From the NCBI GenBank assembly GCA_023484675.1, contig JAMDAP010000121.1:1-5113 (forward strand): 5,113 nucleotides of DNA, in the 5' to 3' direction. Made by a program: the position numbers and the translations under genes. A model generated the notes under the pieces. The model was not told the DNA's origin. It saw only the letters and a list, made by a program, of their open reading frames with translations, and searched no databases. Shown here one piece after another: positions 1-4,759 of the stretch (position 1 is the stretch's first letter; the number at the start of each line of letters is the position of its first letter). The DNA is from Bacillota bacterium (GTDB taxonomy: Bacteria; Bacillota_E; Symbiobacteriia; JAMDAP01).

Positions 1-314
1 AAATCAACCGCACCCTGGGCGAGGGCCTGGATGGTCGTTTCCGCACCTTCCCGGGTCAGGCTGGAGACCATCACCACCGCCACCCGGTAACGGTGCAGGA
101 TCTCCCGCAAGGCCGTCAGGCCATCCATCCTGGGCATCTCCACATCCAGGGTCACTACCCTGGGTGCGAACTGACCAATCTTTTCAATTGCATCAAGCCC
201 GTCCCGTGCCGTTCCCACCACCTCGATGGCCGGATCCGCCGCCAGGAGGTCGGAGATTACCTTGCGCATGAAGGCGGAGTCGTCCACGACGATGACGGTA
301 ATCTTTTCAGTCAT
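1..314 (-). CDS. cheB: CheB protein-glutamate methylesterase/deamidase, N-terminal receiver domain (partial, cut by the left edge)
   Basis: Only the first 104 codons are visible; the frame is open at the left edge, so the 3' end lies outside. CheB is the response regulator that, when phosphorylated by CheA, removes methyl groups from chemoreceptor glutamates and can deamidate glutamines. The visible part is a receiver domain: acidic pair Asp11-Asp12, phospho-acceptor Asp57 and Ser84-Ser85 at the end of beta-4; the conserved Lys would lie just past the edge. The stretches TLDVEMPRMDGL (55-66), VSSLTREGAETT (83-94) and GAVD (101-104) are typical of CheB rather than CheY. The C-terminal esterase domain, with its Ser-His-Asp triad, is not visible. 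The ATG start lies 12 bases after the cheY stop; upstream there is only a weak GGGTG, so expression may depend on coupling to cheY. Last gene visible in the che operon. A stand-alone CheY-like protein is unlikely. Confidence 0.93.
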   Translation of the reverse strand, partial: MTEKITVIVVDDSAFMRKVISDLLAADPAIEVVGTARDGLDAIEKIGQFAPRVVTLDVEMPRMDGLTALREILHRYRVAVVMVSSLTREGAETTIQALAQGAVD

Positions 315-326
315 GCTGCACCCGAA

Positions 327-686
327 TCACTTACCGAGCTGTTTGTTTACCGTCTCCAGGATCTTGTCCGGCTGGAAAGGCTTGACGACAAAGTCCTTGG
401 CACCGGCTTTGATGGCCTGGATTACCATGCTCTGCTGTCCGAGGGCACTGACCATCACCACTTTGGCGTTGGGATCCCTCGCCCGGATCTCCTTGACCGC
501 CACGATTCCGTCCATCACCGGCATCGTTATGTCCATCAAGACCAAATCCGGCTTGGCAATCTGATACTTCTTGACCGCCTCCTCGCCATTTTCGGCCTCT
601 TCTATGTCGTGCCCGTGCTCCGAAAGGAGCTTCGCGCAGCGCATCCGCATGAAAGCCGCATCATCCACTACCAAAATCCGAGCCAA
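327..686 (-). CDS. cheY: CheY chemotaxis response regulator (single receiver domain)
   Basis: A 119-residue single receiver domain, the normal CheY length. CheY-P, made by phosphotransfer from CheA, diffuses to the flagellar switch (FliM) and sets rotation bias. Visible residues: acidic pair Asp8-Asp9, phospho-acceptor Asp52 in MDITMPVMDG (51-60), Ser80 at the end of beta-4, Lys102 in KPF (102-104). Phe99 stands where E. coli CheY has Tyr106; an aromatic Phe here is normal in Bacillus/Thermotoga-type CheY. DDAAFMRM near the N-terminus and GQQSMVI (83-89) are strong matches to that CheY group. The start is a TTG at 686: the receiver domain begins immediately after it, there is no in-frame ATG or GTG upstream, and a strong AGGAGGAGG ends seven bases before it, overlapping the cheD stop. 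No output domain is fused, so it is not a transcription factor. CheC encoded upstream is its likely phosphatase. Confidence 0.96.
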   Translation of the reverse strand: MARILVVDDAAFMRMRCAKLLSEHGHDIEEAENGEEAVKKYQIAKPDLVLMDITMPVMDGIVAVKEIRARDPNAKVVMVSALGQQSMVIQAIKAGAKDFVVKPFQPDKILETVNKQLGK

Positions 687-693
687 GCTGCAT

Positions 694-702
694 CCTCCTC
701 CT
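694..702 (-). promoter_or_regulatory. cheY ribosome binding site deciding the TTG start
   Basis: AGGAGGAGG begins inside the cheD TAG stop and ends seven bases before the TTG at 686. An out-of-frame ATG (693-691) immediately follows it. The strength of this site offsets the weak TTG codon. Confidence 0.8.
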
Positions 703-1213
703 ACAGGTTCTTCTCACCGCGGCCGATGGTGGAAACGGTTACCCTGCCCGCAGGGAGGTACAGTTGCATGGTACGCCCGTAGCTGCCCCCCAGGTCGGTG
801 GAGCCAATCCGCAGGCCGAGGGCCGCCACCGCTCGCTGGACCGCTTCCGCGTTCCGCTTACCAATGTCCAGGCGGTTCAGGGAGGACGACAGGGCCAACA
901 TCTGCGCCCCACCGGCCACCTTTATCTCCAAGCGATTCCTCTGGGCGCCCGCTTTTGCCATTTCCTCAACCAACAGCGGAATCGCGGTATCCGCGAACTT
1001 GGCCCGCACATCCCGGTTATGACCCAGGTTGGAGTCCGGAAGCACCACGTGAACGAGACCGCCTACCTTCACCACGGGGTCAAAGGCAGCAACGCCCACA
1101 CAAGAACCCAATCCGTAACAGACTAATACGGCCGGTGTCCCGCGCACCACCTGCAACTCGCCCAGGCCCACGGGAATGACCTCCGGTTTGGCTAACGGCT
1201 CGGGATGGCTCAT
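701..1213 (-). CDS. cheD: CheD chemoreceptor glutamine deamidase
   Basis: A 170-residue CheD. The family deamidates specific receptor glutamines to glutamate and also binds CheC, stimulating its CheY-P phosphatase activity; the competition between receptors and CheC gives adaptation feedback. Seen here: nucleophile Cys38 in GLGSC (34-38) and His55 in GGLVHVVLPDS (51-61), with the same 17-residue spacing as Cys27/His44 of Thermotoga CheD. Other family blocks are FADTAI, GGAQML, IGKRN and GGSYGRT. Unusual: the residue six before the Cys, Thr in the characterised proteins (Thr21 in Thermotoga) and assigned to the catalytic triad, is Cys32. The ATG start lies five bases after the cheC stop, with GAGG (1222-1225) inside the end of cheC, so translation is probably coupled. 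The pairing with cheC is the standard Bacillota and Thermotoga arrangement. The family call is firm; full enzymatic activity is assumed. Confidence 0.95.
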   Translation of the reverse strand: MSHPEPLAKPEVIPVGLGELQVVRGTPAVLVCYGLGSCVGVAAFDPVVKVGGLVHVVLPDSNLGHNRDVRAKFADTAIPLLVEEMAKAGAQRNRLEIKVAGGAQMLALSSSLNRLDIGKRNAEAVQRAVAALGLRIGSTDLGGSYGRTMQLYLPAGRVTVSTIGRGEKNL

Positions 1214-1218
1214 ACCCG

Positions 1219-1821
1219 TTACCTCAGACTCCCCACGAGGACGTTGAGGGAATCCACCTCGGGCAGGAAGAAAAACATCCCCTGGATCTGATCCGACGCC
1301 CCCCTGAAGGAGGTTTCCACTACCAGGGCCTGCTCTCCGGCCAGGCTCAGTTCCGCCAGGACGGTGTTGAGGACCGCACCGGCCATGTCCCGCAAAATGT
1401 GGGGGGTAGAAGGTAAGATCGTCAGCTCGGTGTCGTCCGCCAGGGAATTTAGCAAGAAGGACCCTGTGAGGTTGCCCACCTCTGAAAGTCCGGACAGCTC
1501 TAATTCCCCCAGCTCGCTGGTCGCTCCCGGCGGCACCTCCAGGAGAAAATCAGCCAGGCGACAGGCGCTTCCCAGCGAGAAGAAGAAGATGATGTGGCCG
1601 GTGATGTCGCCCGTCACCGCCAGGTAAACAGCGACGACCTCCTCGGCCTCCCCTCCCAGCCGCCCCGGCGCCCTGGCGATATCCACCAGCTCCACCGACG
1701 GCGATTCGATGGATACCTCCCGCTTGATCATCTGGGAGAGGCCCTTGCTGGCCAGGACGAGGCCCTTGTCAATTGCCTGCCGCAACCGGTTCAACTGGCC
1801 TGCGGTAAGTTCTAACGTCAC
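1219..1821 (-). CDS. cheC: CheC CheY-P phosphatase and CheD partner
   Basis: A 200-residue protein of the CheC/FliY/CheX phosphatase family, about the length of B. subtilis CheC. CheC dephosphorylates CheY-P and is stimulated by CheD. The family has two pseudo-symmetric halves, each with the motif [D/S]-x3-E-x2-N-x22-P. The C-terminal copy is intact: Ser110, Glu114, Asn117, Pro140. The N-terminal copy keeps exact spacing but reads Asn11, Gln15, Asp18, Pro41, so its acid/amide pair is lost and only the second site is likely active. There is no FliN-like C-terminal domain, which rules out FliY; no membrane segment is seen. Start: GTG at 1821, chosen because AGGAGG (1830-1835) sits eight bases upstream and the family-like sequence begins right there. 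It follows cheA by 16 bases and precedes cheD by five. Confidence 0.92.
   Translation of the reverse strand: MTLELTAGQLNRLRQAIDKGLVLASKGLSQMIKREVSIESPSVELVDIARAPGRLGGEAEEVVAVYLAVTGDITGHIIFFFSLGSACRLADFLLEVPPGATSELGELELSGLSEVGNLTGSFLLNSLADDTELTILPSTPHILRDMAGAVLNTVLAELSLAGEQALVVETSFRGASDQIQGMFFFLPEVDSLNVLVGSLR
1222..1225 (-). promoter_or_regulatory. cheD ribosome binding site inside the end of cheC
   Basis: GAGG, embedded in the last codons of cheC just before its TAA stop, lies eight bases upstream of the cheD ATG at 1213. This makes coupled translation of the CheC/CheD partners likely. Confidence 0.65.
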
Positions 1822-1829
1822 CCGACGCG

Positions 1830-1835
1830 CCTCCT
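1830..1835 (-). promoter_or_regulatory. cheC ribosome binding site deciding the GTG start
   Basis: AGGAGG sits eight bases before the GTG at 1821 and two bases after the cheA stop. It supports GTG as the cheC start. Confidence 0.8.
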
Positions 1836-1837
1836 GT

Positions 1838-3898
1838 TCAGGCAGTCCTGGCCTCCAACTCCAGTAGCGATATCAGCGAGGCCATGTCCAGGATCAACGA
1901 GACGCTCCCGTCGCCCAGGATGGTGGCGCCGGAGATCCCCGGCACCTCGCCAATGTACTTGCCCAGGCTCTTGATTACAACCTCCTGCTCACCCACCAGC
2001 CGGTCGACGGCCACCCCGAAATGACGGGCGCCAAGTCCAACCAGCACAACCGGAAAGCTTTCGGCAGGCGCTTCCCGCTCCTCCAGCAGGAACGCCTTGT
2101 CCAGGCGGACCAGCGGTATCACCCTGTTCCTGACCACGATGACTTCATGGGTCTTGATCGTCTTCACGTCGGCCGCCGAGATGTGGATGGCCTCCAGTAC
2201 CGAGGTCAGGGGCATGGCGTAAACCCTTCCCGCCAACTCCACCAGTAACGCCCGGATGATGGCCAGGGTCAGGGGGAGCTTGATGCGAAACTCGGTTCCC
2301 CGGCCGACCTCCGTCCTGGTCTCTATGGAGCCGTTGAGCTTTTCGATGTTTCGGTGGACCACGTCCATGCCGACGCCGCGCCCCGAGACTTCACTGACCT
2401 GTTCGGCCGTGGAAAAACCGGGAGCGAAGATGAAGTTCAGGATTTCCCCTTCGTCCAGGTGCTGGTTGTTCTCGGCACTGACCAGCCCTTTCTCAACCGC
2501 CTTGCTGTAGACCTTCTGCGGGTCGATGCCACCCCCGTCATCCCTGACCGTAATGATGATGGAGTTTTCCTCGTGGCTGGCTTCCAGAAGCACCACCCCC
2601 CGGGCGGGCTTCCCCGCAGCCAGCCGTTTGGCAGGTTCCTCGACCCCGTGGTCGACCGCGTTCCGCAAGAGGTGCATCAGGGGGTCGCCAATCTCCTCGA
2701 TCACCGATCGGTCAAGTTCGGTCTCCTCACCCCGGATGACAAAATCAATCTCTTTTTTCTCCGCCTGCGCCAGGTCGCGGACCATCCGCGGAAACTTCTT
2801 GAACAAGGTCTCTACTGGCAACATCCGCGCCCGCATGATCTGTTCTTGCAGGTCCGCGGATACCCGCCCGATATGGGAGGAGGTGCGGCCCATCTCCTCG
2901 CCGATGGCGCCGGTTGCCTGGTCACCCTCCAGGAGACCGACCAACTGGGTCAGCCGCGTACGGTCGATGACCAGTTCCCCGATGAGATTCATCAGGTTGT
3001 CCAATACCTCCACGTCCACCCGCACAGTGCGGCTGCCCTTGCGCAGGGATCCCCTGGCGGCACTCTCCACCTTTTCGGCAGGAGGTCCTTGGTGGCCCGC
3101 CGGAGTCGGCGCCTTTTCCCCGACTGAGGGCGAACCGGAGCCTGGCTCGGCAGCGGCTTGAACGTCCGCCACCCTCTCCAGACGAACCTCCGGAACCTCG
3201 CCCAGCGCCCTGGCCAGCTCTTCCCACTCCGGCAGTCCGAGAGCAATCGTCTCCAGGCTTGTCCCTACCTGCTCATCCTCGATCTCCCTCTGATTGGGGC
3301 GCGACCAGATTACCTCCCCGATCTCCCCCAGCTTGAGCAAGGCCTGAAAGGCTCGCACTGACGGCATGGGGCTCGCGGGCTCGATCTGCAGGAACACCCG
3401 GGAGGCTGGCTGTCCCTTTTCATGGGCTTCGGCCAGCCGCTGACGGGTCTCCCAGTCCAGTTCGCCCGTGCCACCCGGAGCAGCCTGGCCGGCCCGTTCG
3501 CCGCCCGGCTCCTCCGCCCCCACCACCCGCAGCTTCATCACCAGGGCACCCAGGTCAACCTCCTGGGTTTCTCCCGTGGCTATCTCTTCTTTGAGGCTTC
3601 GGAGAGCATCGAGGCATTTAAACAGCGTATCGACGATGTCACTATTGACTTCCAACTTGTGCTTGCGCAGCTTGTCCAGAACGTTTTCCATCGAATGAGT
3701 GAGCTCGGCCATCCGCTGGTGGCCCAGGGTGGCTGAGGATCCCTTCAGGGTGTGGGCAGCCCGGAAGATCTCCTGCAGGAGTTCGTCGTCCTCGCCAAGC
3801 TGCTCGAGCTTGACGATGTCCTCCTCCAGAAGCTGAAGCTGCTCGTCCGCCTCGTCCAGGAAAACCTTAAGGTCGTCGGCTGAAATCTGAAACCCCAT
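1838..3898 (-). CDS. cheA: CheA chemotaxis sensor histidine kinase
   Basis: A 686-residue cytoplasmic kinase that autophosphorylates under receptor/CheW control and passes phosphate to CheY and CheB. Domains: P1 HPt at about 1-120, with phospho-acceptor His49 in HTLKGSS; P2-like response-regulator docking domain at about 165-245 (Thermotoga-like, SVRAF and IEDE segments); an Ala/Pro/Gly/Glu-rich linker at about 246-288; P3 dimerisation at about 289-360; P4 ATPase at about 360-545, with N box HLLRNAVDHG (409-418), G1 DDGGGI (453-458), F box FAPGF (491-495), G2 GRGVGMD (506-512) and GT at 534-535; P5 CheW-like domain at about 547-686. All kinase motifs are intact. Start: ATG at 3898, six bases after AGGAGG (3905-3910), which overlaps the cheW stop. 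A TTG five codons further upstream would put the ribosome binding site inside the coding sequence. There is no fused receiver domain. Confidence 0.97.
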   Translation of the reverse strand: MGFQISADDLKVFLDEADEQLQLLEEDIVKLEQLGEDDELLQEIFRAAHTLKGSSATLGHQRMAELTHSMENVLDKLRKHKLEVNSDIVDTLFKCLDALRSLKEEIATGETQEVDLGALVMKLRVVGAEEPGGERAGQAAPGGTGELDWETRQRLAEAHEKGQPASRVFLQIEPASPMPSVRAFQALLKLGEIGEVIWSRPNQREIEDEQVGTSLETIALGLPEWEELARALGEVPEVRLERVADVQAAAEPGSGSPSVGEKAPTPAGHQGPPAEKVESAARGSLRKGSRTVRVDVEVLDNLMNLIGELVIDRTRLTQLVGLLEGDQATGAIGEEMGRTSSHIGRVSADLQEQIMRARMLPVETLFKKFPRMVRDLAQAEKKEIDFVIRGEETELDRSVIEEIGDPLMHLLRNAVDHGVEEPAKRLAAGKPARGVVLLEASHEENSIIITVRDDGGGIDPQKVYSKAVEKGLVSAENNQHLDEGEILNFIFAPGFSTAEQVSEVSGRGVGMDVVHRNIEKLNGSIETRTEVGRGTEFRIKLPLTLAIIRALLVELAGRVYAMPLTSVLEAIHISAADVKTIKTHEVIVVRNRVIPLVRLDKAFLLEEREAPAESFPVVLVGLGARHFGVAVDRLVGEQEVVIKSLGKYIGEVPGISGATILGDGSVSLILDMASLISLLELEARTA

Positions 3899-3904
3899 CC
3901 TGCC

Positions 3905-3910
3905 CCTCCT
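3905..3910 (-). promoter_or_regulatory. cheA ribosome binding site deciding the ATG start
   Basis: AGGAGG lies six bases before the ATG at 3898. Its first A is the last base of the cheW TGA stop, so termination on cheW and initiation on cheA are adjacent, which suggests translational coupling and argues against the upstream TTG at 3913. Confidence 0.85.
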
Positions 3911-4347
3911 CAAGGACGCCGGGCCAACACCTTAGGCATGTCCAGGAGGATGATCATGTTGCCCTCCTGCTTGGCCACTCCAGCGATGTACCTGGCTTCA
4001 ATGTCTGTCAACGTCGGAGGCGTCGGCTCGACAGAATCCTGTGGGATTTGCAGCACCTCGGAAACCCCATCCACCACCATCCCCACGGTGGTCTGGCCAT
4101 CCAGTTCCACCACCGCGATCTTCTGGCCCTGATCCAACCTTCCCGACGGGAGTCCGATCCGCACCCGAAGGTCGATGACCGGGATTACCCGGCCTCGCAG
4201 GTTGGTAACCCCCAGGACGTAGGGCGGCGTCCGGGGCACGCTGGTTACGGCCTGGAAGGGGATAATCTCCCGGACCTGAGCGATGGATATGCCGTAGAGC
4301 TCGCCAGACAAGAGGAACACCACCAGTTCCACCATATCCGAGGCCAC
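3910..4347 (-). CDS. cheW: CheW chemoreceptor-kinase coupling protein
   Basis: CheW is the SH3-like adaptor that links chemoreceptors to the P5 domain of CheA in the signalling array. With a GTG start at 4347 the product is 145 residues, normal for CheW. Hallmarks: LVVFLLSGELYGI (8-20), QVREII (24-29), VPRTPPYVLGVTNLRG (37-52) and VIPVIDLR (54-61). A second half has the usual VGMVVDGVSEVL segment, and the C-terminus has GVAKQEGNMIILLD. Start choice: an in-frame ATG at 4398 gives 162 residues, but its extra 17 residues look nothing like CheW and it lacks a well-placed ribosome binding site. The GTG has AAGGGGGG (4352-4359) four bases upstream, and the promoter candidate would initiate downstream of the 4398 ATG. 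An ATG at 4335 is a further, weaker alternative. The stop overlaps the cheA ribosome binding site. First che gene of the cluster. Confidence 0.94.
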   Translation of the reverse strand: MASDMVELVVFLLSGELYGISIAQVREIIPFQAVTSVPRTPPYVLGVTNLRGRVIPVIDLRVRIGLPSGRLDQGQKIAVVELDGQTTVGMVVDGVSEVLQIPQDSVEPTPPTLTDIEARYIAGVAKQEGNMIILLDMPKVLARRP

Positions 4348-4351
4348 TGAA

Positions 4352-4359
4352 CCCCCCTT
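4352..4359 (-). promoter_or_regulatory. cheW ribosome binding site deciding the GTG start
   Basis: AAGGGGGG on the minus strand ends four bases before the GTG at 4347. It resembles AAGGAGG with the central A replaced by G, leaving a run of six G. It favours the 145-residue CheW over the 162-residue reading from the ATG at 4398. Confidence 0.6.
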
Positions 4360-4368
4360 GACGCGAAA

Positions 4369-4392
4369 AATGTCGTATTTTATGCCGACATT
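4369..4392. repeat. Perfect 7-bp inverted repeat in the cheW leader
   Basis: AATGTCG (4369-4375) and CGACATT (4386-4392) are perfect reverse complements separated by ten AT-rich bases. The repeat lies between the promoter candidate and the cheW ribosome binding site. It could form a hairpin at the very 5' end of the che mRNA, or be a dyad operator for a DNA-binding protein. The spacer contains TAAAAT on the minus strand, which resembles a -10 box. The T run after it is too short and the stem too weak for a convincing terminator. Confidence 0.55.
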
Positions 4393-4398
4393 CAACAT

Positions 4399-4426
4399 AA
4401 ATCGCCAAGATTCCTGCTAAAATTGA
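4399..4426 (-). promoter_or_regulatory. Weak sigma-28/SigD-like promoter candidate for the che operon
   Basis: The minus strand reads TCAATTTT (4426-4419), a 12-base gap, then GGCGATTT (4406-4399). Against the flagellar sigma consensus TAAAGTTT / GCCGATAT each box matches six of eight, and the spacing is at the upper end of the known range (16 bases between the four-base -35 core and the -10). Sigma-28 control of che genes is common, so position and match together make it plausible. Initiation would fall near 4390-4393, downstream of the ATG at 4398 and upstream of the preferred cheW GTG start. Both boxes are imperfect and no other promoter was scored. Confidence 0.35.
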
Positions 4427-4432
4427 ACTCCT

Positions 4433-4675
4433 TTAGCTGGATTTTCCGGGTGCAATCTCCACCACGATCAGGTCCCGGCCAATTCGCCGCACGGCTGACC
4501 AGGGGATCGACTGGCGCCGGCCCCACCACCAGCCTCGTTTTCGCGCGGACAGGGTCAAACCGGCAATCCGGCCTGTAACGCCATCCAGGTCGGCGTCAAC
4601 CTCCACGACAAAACCCAGACGCGACGCATCCACGAGGTTGATAATCTCCATTCCTTCGAAGTCGGTGAGCCGCAA
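4433..4675 (-). CDS. YlmC/YmxH family PRC-barrel protein (sporulation-associated family)
   Basis: An 80-residue protein with the PRC-barrel signature of the YlmC/YmxH family: MRLTDFEGMEIINL at the N-terminus, RLGFVVEVDADLDGVTG in the middle, then a basic/aromatic segment with three consecutive Trp, and IPWSAVRRIGRDLIVVE near the end. Family members occur in endospore formers, and B. subtilis ymxH lies next to the dipicolinate genes; the molecular role is not known to me. No signal peptide or membrane segment is seen. Start: TTG at 4675, because GGAGGT (4682-4687) is six bases upstream and the product then begins with MRL as in relatives. An ATG at 4696 would add MRRGGGT, encoded by the ribosome binding site itself. 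It lies after the terminator candidate that closes dut and 85 bases before cheW; whether it is co-transcribed with cheW is open. No convincing promoter of its own was seen. Confidence 0.85.
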   Translation of the reverse strand: MRLTDFEGMEIINLVDASRLGFVVEVDADLDGVTGRIAGLTLSARKRGWWWGRRQSIPWSAVRRIGRDLIVVEIAPGKSS

Positions 4676-4681
4676 GGTCCC

Positions 4682-4687
4682 ACCTCC
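4682..4687 (-). promoter_or_regulatory. Ribosome binding site of the YlmC/YmxH-family gene, deciding the TTG start
   Basis: GGAGGT lies six bases before the TTG at 4675. Starting there gives an N-terminus beginning MRL, like relatives; the ATG at 4696 would translate through this site. Confidence 0.75.
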
Positions 4688-4711
4688 CCGCCTCATGGAT
4701 AAGCGATCCCC

Positions 4712-4743
4712 AAAGAAAATAGACCGGCCATGCCGGCCGGCCC
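4712..4743 (-). terminator. Intrinsic terminator candidate downstream of dut
   Basis: On the minus strand, about 17 bases after the dut stop, CCGGCC (4740-4735) pairs with GGCCGG (4729-4724) around a five-base loop GGCAT. The stem can be extended outward by a G-T, a G-C and a G-T pair (4741-4743 with 4723-4721). It is followed by the T-rich tail TATTTTCTTT (4721-4712). A GC-rich stem plus a T tract in the correct orientation fits Rho-independent termination and would separate dut from the ylmC-like gene and the che operon. The tail is interrupted by A and C, so readthrough is possible. Structure judged by eye, with no energy calculation. Confidence 0.6.
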
Positions 4744-4759
4744 ATTGTTGGCAGGACCC

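Noticed and set aside
93..782. 229-codon plus-strand open frame opposite cheB, cheY and cheD
   Set aside because: It spans three well-supported minus-strand genes and their junctions; its His/Asp-rich composition is typical of antisense translation.
571..1179. 202-codon plus-strand open frame opposite cheD and cheY
   Set aside because: The product is rich in Pro, Arg and Ser with no family resemblance; it is a shadow of cheD/cheY.
2354..3127. 257-codon plus-strand open frame inside cheA
   Set aside because: It is antisense to the conserved kinase core, has no recognisable domain, and such frames are expected opposite GC-rich genes with strong third-position bias.
3899..3913. TTG at 3913 as the cheA start
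   Set aside because: It would translate the AGGAGG ribosome binding site as Arg-Arg and add five residues not seen in CheA; the ATG at 3898 is ideally spaced.
4376..4385. TAAAAT in the cheW leader as a sigma-A -10 box
   Set aside because: It matches five of six bases, but no reasonable -35 box lies 16-18 bases upstream; TTGGCG is about 20 bases away.
4348..4398. ATG at 4398 as the cheW start
   Set aside because: It has no well-placed ribosome binding site, and the 17 extra residues precede the normal CheW N-terminus without resembling it; the GTG at 4347 fits better, although the ATG cannot be fully excluded.
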